Part shown: piece by piece, positions 13,679 to 21,272 of the stretch
How the letters are laid out: every line of letters starts with the position of its first letter
How positions within the stretch are numbered: the stretch's first letter is position 1
From: Lyngbya sp. HA4199-MV5
Lineage (GTDB): Bacteria > Cyanobacteriota > Cyanobacteriia > Leptolyngbyales > Leptolyngbyaceae
Length of the DNA: 42,813 nucleotides
Direction of reading: 5' to 3'
Assembly: GCA_019359375.1 (NCBI GenBank)
Contig: JAHHHL010000053.1
Coordinates: 1 to 42,813, forward strand
Notes under the pieces: generated by a model
The model's input: the letters and a program-made list of their open reading frames with translations, nothing else
Database searches by the model: none
Told to the model about the DNA's origin: nothing
Position numbers and translations under genes: made by a program

Positions 13679-16615
13679 ATGAAAAACCCGCGATCGCCTG
13701 TTGAAATTCCCACCTGTGCTTGGAGCCGTCCTATTGGTTTAGGCTGGGAAAAGCCGTATACCGTCCGTTATGTCAGCAATCTCGACGATGGTCCCTGGCA
13801 TGGGATGCCGTTGGGTGGCTTTGGGGCAGGCTGCATTGGGCGATCGCACCGGGGCGACTTCAACCTCTGGCACATCGACGGTGGCGAACACCTCTTCAAA
13901 ACCATGCCTGCCTGTCAGTTCAGCGTGTTTGAGCAGGTGGGCGAAGAGGCTCAGGCGTATGCGTTGTGTACAGAACCGCCTGAGGGTGGAGCGTTGGGGG
14001 CTTGGGAATGGTATCCCGCGAGTCGGGAGGCAGAAGGCAGGAGGCAGGAGGCAGAAGGGGAAGCAGAGGAAGCAGGGGAAGCAGAAGAAGTAACTCAAAA
14101 CTTCCCTTCATCCCTCATCCCACCGCAAAGCGGAAGCAAGCTACATCCCTCACCCCTCATCCTCACACCCCACACCCCACACCCCACACCCTCCACAGGC
14201 ACCTATCACGCTCTCTATCCTCGCAGTTGGTTTGTCTACGAGAACGTTTTTCAGGCAGACCTCACCTGTGAGCAGTTTTCACCCATCTGGGCGCATAACT
14301 ATCAGGAGAGCAGCTATCCCACGGCGGTTTTTCGCTGGACGGCGCATAATCCTACCGACAAGCCCATCACACTGAGCATCATGCTGACGTGGCAGAACAT
14401 GGTGGGCTGGTTTACCAATGCGTTGAAGTCGCCCGAAGTGCAGTTGCGGGATGATGGCAGCCCGTTTTATGAGTATCAGCCTCGGTTGGGAGAAAGTACT
14501 GGAAATTTCAATCGGTTGACGGGCGATGAGCAGCGGATCGGGGTAGTGATGGGAAGGGAGGCAGGAGGCAGGAGGCAGGAGGCAGAAGGAGCGTGGGAAG
14601 CGGAGGAGGCAGGGGAAGAAGCGCAAAGCTCCTCGATTATTGACACCCCATACCCCACACCCTACACCCCACACCCTGCCGAAGGCTCCAGTCAATGGTC
14701 GATCGCCACCTACCTTGACCCCAATCTTTACGAGGTCTTCTACCACACGCGCTGGAATCCTTCTGGGAATGGTGCTGATCTGTGGGATACCTTTGCTCAA
14801 GATGGATCGCTGGCGGATTTTGATGATGATACGCCCGCAGCGACGGGGGAACAGATCGGGGCGGCGATCGCAGTACGCTTTACTCTACGACCGGGGCAAA
14901 CACGTCACATTCCCTTTGTATTGACGTGGGACGTTCCTGTAACGGAATTTGCACAGGGTGTTGAGTATTTTCGACGCTACACCGACTTTTTTGGACGCAA
15001 TGGGCAGAATGCGTGGGCGATCGCCCGGACAGCCCTGAAGCATCATCAAACCTGGCGCGAGAAAATTCAGGAGTGGCAGCAGCCGATCGTCGAGCGAGAG
15101 GATCTGCCCGACTGGTTCAAGATGGCGCTGTTTAATGAACTGTACAACTTGACTGATGGTGGAACGCTCTGGAGTGCGGCAGATGAGCGCGATCCGGTCG
15201 GGCAATTTGCCGTGCTGGAATGCATCGACTATCGCTGGTATGAAAGCCTGGATGTCCGGCTCTACGGCTCCTTTGCGCTGTTGATGCTGTTTCCCAAGCT
15301 GGAGAAGTCGGTGATGCGTGCCTTTGCTAGAGCTATTCCAACCAGTGACGATCGCACGCGGGTCATCGGCTACTACACGACGATCGGTTCCGAAAGTCCC
15401 GCCGCCATTCGCAAAGTCGCAGGCGCAACCCCTCACGACCTCGGCGCACCGAATGAACACGTCTGGGAGCAAACCAATTACACCAGCTATCAAGACTGCA
15501 ACCTGTGGAAAGACCTGCCCAGCGATTTTGTCCTCCAGGTTTACCGGGATTATTTGCTCACAGGCGCAACCGATGTCGAGTTCCTTGCCGAATGCTGGGA
15601 GGCGATCGTTCAAACCCTCACCTACCTCAAAACCTTCGATCTGGATGGTGACGGCATTCCCGAAAACTCAGGTGCCCCTGATCAGACATTCGATGATTGG
15701 AAGCTGCAAGGCGTGAGTGCCTATTGCGGGGGCTTGTGGATTGCGGCATTGGAGGCGGCGATCGCGATCGGGAGAATTTTGGAGGAGGCAGAAGGCAGAG
15801 GGCAGAGGGCAGAAGGGGTGCAGGGGAGGCAAGGGGAGCAGGAGGAGGTTAATCTTTCATCCTTTAGCCTTCATCCTTTATCCTTTATCCTTTCATGTCA
15901 GTCCTGGCTCGACCAAGCCCGATCGGTTTATCAGAAAAAACTCTGGAACGGTCAGTATTACAGCATCGACAGCAGCAGCGGCTCGGATGTCGTGATGGCT
16001 GACCAACTCTGCGGTCAATTCTACGCTCGACTGTTGGGCTTGCCTGATGTGGTGCCAGATGAGTGTGCCAGAACAGCCTTGCAAACGGTCTACGATGCCT
16101 GTTTTGTCAAGTTCAATCAATATCTGGCATCGGGTGCATTGAGTGCCCAGACGTTTACTTCGGTGCAGGAAGCAAGAGCGGCTGAAGAAGGGAGAGGAGA
16201 GAGGAGAGAGGAGAGAGGGGAGAGAGAACAAACTCAACACTCCTCCCCCACACCCCACACCCCACACCCCACACCCCACACCCCGATCGGCGCTGCCAAC
16301 GGTGTTCGTCCCAACGGTGCTCCCGAAAACCCGAATGCAACTCATCCTCTGGAAGTTTGGACAGGCATCAATTTTGGGCTGGCAGCGTTTCTTGTACAAA
16401 TGGGCATGACAGAGGAAGCGATGCAAATTACGGAAGCAGTGGTGCAGCAAATCTACGAGAATGGGCTGCAATTCCGTACACCAGAAGCGATTACGGCTAG
16501 CGGAACGTTTCGCGCCTGTCACTACCTACGAGCAACCGCTATTTGGGCAATCTACAGAGAACTGGCGATCGCCAACCCACCTGTAACCTCTGCAAATAGA
16601 AGGAGCGTGAATTAA
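13679..16615 (+). CDS. GH116 beta-glucosidase / glucosylceramidase-like enzyme with four repeat insertions
   Basis: The N-terminal DUF608/GBA2_N part has MPLGGFGAGCIGRSHRGDFN. The catalytic part has FAVLECIDYRWYESLDVRLY with E514 at the nucleophile position, DLDGDGIPENSGAPDQTFDD with the acid/base aspartate in the DQTFDDW block (668-674), and SAYCGGLWIAALEAA. Family GH116 includes human GBA2 and archaeal/bacterial beta-glucosidases acting on glucosides or glucosylceramide. The protein has 978 residues, but four in-frame STRR stretches (about 116-172, 291-334, 701-739, 836-869) account for about 170; the remainder matches a normal GH116 length near 800. The inserts break no recognisable motif. 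There is no signal peptide. ATG 13679 follows a pyrimidine-rich repeat and AAAATCAGGAC, a weak ribosome site. Confidence 0.87.
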   Translation: MKNPRSPVEIPTCAWSRPIGLGWEKPYTVRYVSNLDDGPWHGMPLGGFGAGCIGRSHRGDFNLWHIDGGEHLFKTMPACQFSVFEQVGEEAQAYALCTEPPEGGALGAWEWYPASREAEGRRQEAEGEAEEAGEAEEVTQNFPSSLIPPQSGSKLHPSPLILTPHTPHPTPSTGTYHALYPRSWFVYENVFQADLTCEQFSPIWAHNYQESSYPTAVFRWTAHNPTDKPITLSIMLTWQNMVGWFTNALKSPEVQLRDDGSPFYEYQPRLGESTGNFNRLTGDEQRIGVVMGREAGGRRQEAEGAWEAEEAGEEAQSSSIIDTPYPTPYTPHPAEGSSQWSIATYLDPNLYEVFYHTRWNPSGNGADLWDTFAQDGSLADFDDDTPAATGEQIGAAIAVRFTLRPGQTRHIPFVLTWDVPVTEFAQGVEYFRRYTDFFGRNGQNAWAIARTALKHHQTWREKIQEWQQPIVEREDLPDWFKMALFNELYNLTDGGTLWSAADERDPVGQFAVLECIDYRWYESLDVRLYGSFALLMLFPKLEKSVMRAFARAIPTSDDRTRVIGYYTTIGSESPAAIRKVAGATPHDLGAPNEHVWEQTNYTSYQDCNLWKDLPSDFVLQVYRDYLLTGATDVEFLAECWEAIVQTLTYLKTFDLDGDGIPENSGAPDQTFDDWKLQGVSAYCGGLWIAALEAAIAIGRILEEAEGRGQRAEGVQGRQGEQEEVNLSSFSLHPLSFILSCQSWLDQARSVYQKKLWNGQYYSIDSSSGSDVVMADQLCGQFYARLLGLPDVVPDECARTALQTVYDACFVKFNQYLASGALSAQTFTSVQEARAAEEGRGERREERGEREQTQHSSPTPHTPHPTPHTPIGAANGVRPNGAPENPNATHPLEVWTGINFGLAAFLVQMGMTEEAMQITEAVVQQIYENGLQFRTPEAITASGTFRACHYLRATAIWAIYRELAIANPPVTSANRRSVN
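14024..14195. repeat. STRR insertion 1 inside the GH116 gene
   Basis: GGAGGCAGAAGGCAGGAGGC heptamers are followed by CTTCATCCCTCATCCC and then CACACCC heptamers. The frame is kept; the encoded stretch is E/G/R-rich and then P/H/T-rich. Confidence 0.9.
14552..14679. repeat. STRR insertion 2 inside the GH116 gene
   Basis: GGAGGCAGGAGGCAGGAGGC heptamers are followed by ACACCCCATACCCCACACCC. It has the same purine-to-pyrimidine order as insertion 1 and is in frame. Confidence 0.9.
15781..15896. repeat. STRR insertion 3 inside the GH116 gene
   Basis: GGCAGAGGGCAGAGGGCAGA and GGGAGGCAAGGGGAGC are followed by TTTCATCCTTTAGCCTTCAT-type units. It lies between SAYCGGLWIAALEAAIAIGR and the next helix (SWLDQARSVYQKKLW) and is in frame. 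Confidence 0.9.
16185..16284. repeat. STRR insertion 4 inside the GH116 gene
   Basis: GAGAGGAGAGAGGAGAGAGG is followed by CACCCCACACCCCACACCCC. It lies just before GAANGVRPNGAPENPNATHP and is in frame. Confidence 0.9.
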
Positions 16616-16630
16616 AAAGTTCGAGCTTTG

Positions 16631-16720
16631 GTAGGGGCGAAGCATACCCTACGGGAAGCAAGCTACGGGCAAAAGCTTTGTAACTCAGTCAGAGTTAACT
16701 GCCGAATGCTTCGCCCGTAC
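16631..16720. repeat. Dispersed palindromic repeat with GTAGGGGCGAAGCAT ends
   Basis: GTAGGGGCGAAGCAT (16631-16645) and ATGCTTCGCCCGTAC (16706-16720) are inverted with one mismatch. An inner hairpin TAACTC-agtca-GAGTTA lies between them. It resembles common cyanobacterial intergenic palindromes and holds no gene. Confidence 0.6.
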
Positions 16721-16771
16721 TTGTGGCGGTTCAATTCTGGTTCGGTGCTTTGGTGGCGCTCTTACCCCCAC

Positions 16772-16828
16772 AGCTTAAAATGGGCGATCGAGGCACGCGA
16801 CACGGTACTCAAGCCGATCAAACGGTAG
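16772..16828 (+). repeat. Copy 4 (partial) of the AAA/TPR gene 3' end
   Basis: The plus strand reads SLKWAIEARDTVLKPIKR-stop, the terminal 18 residues of the AAA/TPR protein with two changes. It lies on the opposite strand from the parent and about 9 kb away. The flanking DNA to 16935 shows no gene. Confidence 0.8.
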
Positions 16829-16935
16829 GCTGCGTTGAGGTGCTTGCTGCCTGCACAGAGAAGCACGATCGCCAGTTATGTAGCCTCAAACCATAACCAG
16901 GTAACTGAACGCGCTGATAGTGGGTTTGGTTGTCA

Positions 16936-19200
16936 CTAAAACGGCAGTCCTAATGCTTTGGTGATTAGCGGCAGCAGTTTGGTGCAGGCTTCGGCAAGTT
17001 TGGCAGTATCAGGGAGAAAGGAGGCAGCATTTTTGAAAAACGTAATCGCCTGACTCCCCAAGCCTTTCTTTTCGGGTTGTTCAGGATCTTGGGCAACTTC
17101 TGCCAGCACTTTGACCTGTTCCAGCGCGGACGCTTTGCCTTTTTCGGGCAGGTCAGCATCGCTTTCAATGGCGGCTTGCAGTTCGATCAACAGTTCCTTG
17201 ATGCCAGGTTGAGCAGGGTCAGGCGCACTGGACAGTTGGTTGACCACGTTGGAGACACTACCGCTGATTTCGCCCAGATTGATGGTCGATCCGGTGACAT
17301 TGCCACCAATATTCACACTCTGGCTTTTGTCTGTACTGTCACTCATAGCTTTACTCTCGGCGCTGGCGTTTACTTCAACGGTAACGGGTCGGTTGGCAAG
17401 CAGACGCAGAATCTCTGTCATGTCGGCGCTTTTTTCGCGGTAGATGGTGATCTGCTCGTCCTTTGCCTTCAGTTCAGCGTGATATTTCGCTTCCAGCGCT
17501 TTGAGTGCCCGATCGTAGTTTTGATTGAACTCGCTGTGAATCTTCGCTTTGTCGGCTGCCTCTGGAACGCTGACTCTGACAACCACCACACCATCGCCCT
17601 TATTTTCAATGCTCTGAATCGTTAGTTCAGTACCATCATTGTTGACCTGCACCGTTTTGAAGGCAGAGACGAATGCTTTCCAGTCCACGCCGTTGCGGAA
17701 GATGAGGTCAACGGTGTTGAGCACTTCCTGGAACAGTTTGGTGAACTCACCGGGAGCGAAGTCACCGCTGCTGGGGCGACGTTCTTGCTGGTCGCGGAGG
17801 AGATAGACGTACTGACAATCGACACCCTCTAACCTGGTGTTGCTGTCAATGTTCCAGGCTTCTAGGCAGGCTCCCGTGAGAGTGGCTCCAGTAAAATCGG
17901 TATCCAGCGCCATCGCTTCGAGCAGCTTGGCATCCTTCAGTTTAGCGTGTTGCAAGTGAGAACAGCTTAAGTCTGCCCAGGTCAAATCTGCACCTTCCAG
18001 GTTGACCCCATTTAGGTCTGCGTTGCGGAGTTTGGCATCGACGTAAGACTTTTTGTAGCCATTGCGGGTGACAAGCAAATCGCGCACAGCAGGATCCGCC
18101 AGAATAGACTTGCCAACTCTGGCACGCTCTAGCTTTTTGGCATCATGCCAACAGACCAACTCCAGAATGGTTTCACTTTCTTGACGTTTTCCCCGGTCGT
18201 CCTTTTTCCATGTGTTAGTAAAGTTGGAGCTTTTGAGGAGTGCTTTAGTGAAATTTGCTCCAGTTAAATCTGCACCGCAGAAGGTTGTGCCGCCAATCGC
18301 AGCAAGTGCAATGCCAAAGCTGCGAGTGAGGGAAAACTTCTCATCCCCTTTAAATGTACGCCAAGCAACGTAGCTATTCAGCATAGCGCCACTGCCAACG
18401 CTAGCAACGTTAGCTACAGCGCTAACATCAGTACTAACCGTAGAGACAGCGATAGCGGTAGCACAAGTGCCAACACCAGCAACGCCAATAACACCAGCAA
18501 TGCCAGCAATACCAGCAGCAACAGCAGCGACTATAGCAGTGGCTATAGAAGCAGTAACCGCAACGGCAATAGAACCAGCGCCAGCAAAAACGCTAAGTCC
18601 AGCAGCTAGACCGGAAACAATAATGCCAATAGCAGCGTTAGTTCCACCTCCAGGAGAGTAGGTACCTTCGATAGTAATGTTGTCATAGGGACCAACAGCA
18701 GAGCCAACACCAGTAAAAGCACCAGCAATAGAAACAGCAGCAGCAATAGAAATGGCTAAGCTAATAGTTGCAGCGGTTTTGGTGGTGAAACCTTGACCCA
18801 TGATTGCAAAAGAAGTTGCCGCGATCCCAATGAAGAAAGCAATTGAGTCGGCAGCGCGATTCGCAAAAGAAGTCGTGATATTGATAGTATTCCACCACGA
18901 AGAGGGGGAGAAGTTAAAGAAGAAGTACGCCAAAATTCCTTGGAGAATTCCTGTTAAAACTACGAGCACAAATGTGAGCAGCAATTGGCTCGCCAACCAC
19001 TGCTTCTGAATACCCGTGGTTGCTCCAATAAAGTTGACTCCCTTTAGAACGGCGTTGGTGAAGTTTGCTCCACAAATGTCGGCTTCGGTGAAGTCTGCCC
19101 CAGAGAGATCTTGCCCTTTGAAGGATTGCCCCCGGAGATTGGCGCGGCGGAAGTCTCGTTCTCCGTTGGCGTAGCGGTTGAGGACTTCGGTGGCTTTCAT
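16936..19200 (-). CDS. Pentapeptide-repeat membrane protein with glycine/alanine-rich hydrophobic core
   Basis: In the 754-aa product residues 10-60 are pentapeptide repeats (ANLRGQSFKGQDLSGADFTE). Then come two transmembrane helices (QLLLTFVLVVLTGILQGILA and a second after NTINITT) and a very Ala/Gly/Val-rich hydrophobic stretch to about 310. A second pentapeptide block follows (GADLTGANFTKALLKSSNFT), then a linker, a third block (LRNADLNGVNLEGADLTWAD), a globular region, a coiled coil, the motif VNIGGNVTGSTINLGEISGS and a helical C-terminal domain ending LLPLITKALGLPF. No catalytic motif is seen. It lies next to vapBC on the same strand. The start abuts a C-rich STRR and lacks a ribosome site. 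It may be a membrane-anchored sensor or scaffold; function unknown. Confidence 0.8.
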   Translation of the reverse strand: MKATEVLNRYANGERDFRRANLRGQSFKGQDLSGADFTEADICGANFTNAVLKGVNFIGATTGIQKQWLASQLLLTFVLVVLTGILQGILAYFFFNFSPSSWWNTINITTSFANRAADSIAFFIGIAATSFAIMGQGFTTKTAATISLAISIAAAVSIAGAFTGVGSAVGPYDNITIEGTYSPGGGTNAAIGIIVSGLAAGLSVFAGAGSIAVAVTASIATAIVAAVAAGIAGIAGVIGVAGVGTCATAIAVSTVSTDVSAVANVASVGSGAMLNSYVAWRTFKGDEKFSLTRSFGIALAAIGGTTFCGADLTGANFTKALLKSSNFTNTWKKDDRGKRQESETILELVCWHDAKKLERARVGKSILADPAVRDLLVTRNGYKKSYVDAKLRNADLNGVNLEGADLTWADLSCSHLQHAKLKDAKLLEAMALDTDFTGATLTGACLEAWNIDSNTRLEGVDCQYVYLLRDQQERRPSSGDFAPGEFTKLFQEVLNTVDLIFRNGVDWKAFVSAFKTVQVNNDGTELTIQSIENKGDGVVVVRVSVPEAADKAKIHSEFNQNYDRALKALEAKYHAELKAKDEQITIYREKSADMTEILRLLANRPVTVEVNASAESKAMSDSTDKSQSVNIGGNVTGSTINLGEISGSVSNVVNQLSSAPDPAQPGIKELLIELQAAIESDADLPEKGKASALEQVKVLAEVAQDPEQPEKKGLGSQAITFFKNAASFLPDTAKLAEACTKLLPLITKALGLPF

Positions 19201-19243
19201 GGGGGCAAGGGGGAGTGGGGAGTAGGGAGTAGGGAGTGGGGTA
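19201..19243. repeat. GGGAGTA heptamer STRR between vapC and the pentapeptide gene
   Basis: GGGGAGTAGGGAGTAGGGAG units fill the whole gap. On the coding strand this is CTACTCC-rich right up to the start codon. Confidence 0.9.
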
Positions 19244-19244
19244 A

Positions 19245-19670
19245 TTAGGTTGGTAGAAAAACTCGATCGAAGGGGCAGGTTCGGTAGCGGCGATAAATAT
19301 CAAAATCACGATCTAACGTGACGATGGAGGCAATATTCAGCCGTTCAGAAACAGCAACCAACGATAAATCGGCAAAATCAGCGGGAAGGTCGGCATAGCG
19401 GGTGTTCAGTTCAGAAATACGGCTAAAATCTCCAGGAGGCAACGGTTCGAGAATGTACAACTCTTTGGCAAGATCAGCTAAAAATTCGTTTTGGGTATGC
19501 CAGTCGGAACTTAATAGCCACATCACTTCAGTGGCGCAACCCAACGTTGTGATCAATTGACTGGTACACTGCTCAAAAAATCTACGCGCTGGCTGGTGAT
19601 GGTAATCGTTTGCGTTGTAATAGGCAACAAGAACGCCGCTATCAATCAGAATCACGGGAGGATAGCTCAT
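19245..19670 (-). CDS. vapC: PIN-domain ribonuclease toxin (VapC type)
   Basis: The 141-aa PIN domain has its acidic residues in place: D10 in ILIDSGVLVAYY, E48 in ATEVMWLL, D101 in PADFADLSLVAV and D120 in IVTLDRDFDIY. VapC toxins cut tRNA or rRNA. The start overlaps the upstream antitoxin stop by 4 bp (ATGA). The gene looks intact. Confidence 0.88.
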   Translation of the reverse strand: MSYPPVILIDSGVLVAYYNANDYHHQPARRFFEQCTSQLITTLGCATEVMWLLSSDWHTQNEFLADLAKELYILEPLPPGDFSRISELNTRYADLPADFADLSLVAVSERLNIASIVTLDRDFDIYRRYRTCPFDRVFLPT

Positions 19671-19936
19671 GGAGGGGATTGCTCTGGATGGCGTTTCATC
19701 AGGTATTCTGCGATCGCCCGTTTCCGATGGTCGCGTTCTGACAGGTTAGGCGAAGCATCCTGGAGAAGATGTTCAGGATGTCCGCCCCGGCGTTCAACGA
19801 TCGTCTTAGGGGGATGCAACCTTTGCCAATGCTGATGAATCAAGGACTTTAACAATACTTCAGGAGTTGTTTTTTCCCGCTCGGCTATGTCCAGCAGATA
19901 AGCTTCTGTTTCAGGATCGAGTCTGACATCTAGCAT
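19667..19936 (-). CDS. Antitoxin partner of VapC
   Basis: The 89-aa protein begins MLDVRLDPETEAYLLDIAER, a ribbon-helix-helix-like start with an initial beta strand and two helices (TPEVLLKSLIHQHWQRL). The C-terminal half is charged and probably wraps the toxin. It is translationally coupled to vapC. The family call rests on this pattern and the position. Confidence 0.75.
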   Translation of the reverse strand: MLDVRLDPETEAYLLDIAEREKTTPEVLLKSLIHQHWQRLHPPKTIVERRGGHPEHLLQDASPNLSERDHRKRAIAEYLMKRHPEQSPP

Positions 19937-19982
19937 GATTGTTTCTTCTCAACTCATCAAGATTGTAGCCCTGTACTTTACT

Positions 19983-20246
19983 TCAACAAAAGCAAACTTC
20001 CTCTGTTGCCGAAAGGCGATCGCACTCTACTGCTTCTTCTGCCAAATACGCTTCGATCTCTTGCTGATTAGCGTGATAGTAAGCCAGCGCTGCATAAACC
20101 TGCGCCAGGTTGAGGAACTCATATTCCTTGACGATCGCCTCTGCACTGAATCCTTGCTGATGCAGCACCGCCACTTGTTGCACAGAGAATCTTGTGGCTG
20201 CAATGCGAGGACGACCGCCGCAGATGTCTGATGTGCGAACAATCAT
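19983..20246 (-). CDS. DUF433 protein without its own DUF5615 partner
   Basis: The 87-aa product begins MIVRTSDICGGRPRIAATRF and continues SVQQVAVLHQQGFSAEAIVK, YEFLNLAQVYAALAYYHANQQEIE. This is a full DUF433, a winged-helix antitoxin-like domain normally followed by a DUF5615 gene. No such gene follows: the next gene downstream is the vapB-like antitoxin. A truncated DUF5615 and another DUF433 lie directly upstream, so two modules were probably fused by deletion. Confidence 0.83.
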   Translation of the reverse strand: MIVRTSDICGGRPRIAATRFSVQQVAVLHQQGFSAEAIVKEYEFLNLAQVYAALAYYHANQQEIEAYLAEEAVECDRLSATEEVCFC

Positions 20247-20302
20247 CAGTAATCGTCTGCGTAGGTTGGCTCACAAGTGAAATAATTAGGGATAGCGTTT
20301 GT

Positions 20303-20410
20303 TCAAATAGCATCAGCAACTGTTACCACATCGCAACCTTTATTACAGAAAGCGGTAACTAGAGATTTCTCAAAGCTATCCTCATCCAAGTAAAGGCAAA
20401 TTTGGCTCAC
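20303..20410 (-). pseudogene. Truncated DUF5615 toxin-like gene
   Basis: It starts with GTG overlapping the DUF433 stop (GTGA). It reads SQICLYLDEDSFEKSLVTAF, CNKGCDVVTVADAI and then stops. This is the N-terminal strand-helix-strand of a DUF5615 PIN-like protein (xLYLDEDS...L...G.DVVT..DA), which normally continues for another 80 residues. The rest has been lost. Confidence 0.8.
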
Positions 20411-20697
20411 GGCATCGTTGCTCTGTACTCAGCTTCCAAACGGTCATATGCTTCTCTATCAGCAGCAATCTCCGCATCAATGACCTCTTTATTTGCGAAG
20501 TAGTAGGTCAATGCGGCATAAATCTTCGCTAACGATAGCTGCGGACGCTGTTCCAGGATGTCTTCTGGCTTCATGCTGGCGTTGAAGTCGATCGCAATAT
20601 TGTGCACTGTCAACCGATGCCCAGCGATTCGGGGACGACCACCACAGGTGCCTGGTGTTTTGACAATCAACGTGCCAATGTCAGTAATAGTTTGCAT
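20407..20697 (-). CDS. DUF433 antitoxin-like protein
   Basis: The 96-aa protein has the DUF433 core CGGRPRIAGHRLTVHNIAID, then FNASMKPEDILEQRPQLSLA and KIYAALTYYFANKEVIDAEI. It is translationally coupled by GTGA overlap to a DUF5615 fragment of 35 codons. The module is therefore an antitoxin-like gene with a dead partner. Confidence 0.85.
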   Translation of the reverse strand: MQTITDIGTLIVKTPGTCGGRPRIAGHRLTVHNIAIDFNASMKPEDILEQRPQLSLAKIYAALTYYFANKEVIDAEIAADREAYDRLEAEYRATMP

Positions 20698-20800
20698 ACA
20701 TGATAAGAGGCTTCAACCTCTATCCTAGCCTGCTTTGACTCTAACAGTTGGTGACGATCGAGCAGTGTGAATCGTGTACTCAGTTGTGTCAGAATCTACG

Positions 20801-20985
20801 TTCTTGTTTGAAGTGAGATTGTTTCTACTTGCAACCGCATCGCTTCTGACTCAGACACCATCATTTCCACTTGCAACCGCATCCTTCCTATTTGAAACTG
20901 CATCGTTCTCATTTCAACTGCGATCGTTCTTGTTTCAAACAGCACTATTCCTCTTTGAAGTGACATCATTCCTGTTTTAACCTGC
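20801..20985. repeat. Second 21-bp tandem array, open on both strands
   Basis: Units such as TTCCTATTTGAAACTGCATCG and TTCTTGTTTCAAACAGCACTA repeat about nine times. The plus frame gives F-L-F-E-T-A-S heptapeptides and the minus frame L-Q-V-E-M-R-T-like heptapeptides. I found no evidence of a gene. The rest of 20698-21272 holds nothing recognisable. Confidence 0.8.
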
Positions 20986-21272
20986 AAATGTCGAGGTTTA
21001 GGCTCGGTGTTCCGGGTTCCAAGCTCGAAGCGTGGAGTTTTAAGCTGCAAGCGTGATGTTTTAGGGGTGGTGGGTTGGAGGCACAAGGCGGACGATCGCG
21101 CTAGGAGTTTTAAGCGTGCGCTCATGCGATCGCCACAGGGGATGGTGTATCTTAACGGAGATGTCTGTTAGCCGAAAGGCTGAAGCGTTGGGTGATGTAG
21201 AGTCAACGCGATCAAGGTGACACGGCTTGCAAGAAACGGCGTTGGCATCAGGGAGGGGTTGAAACGATTGGC

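Noticed and set aside
14279-15613. Long minus-strand frames inside the GH116 gene (14279-14800 and 14885-15613)
   Set aside because: They lie opposite conserved GH116 coding sequence and resemble no protein family.
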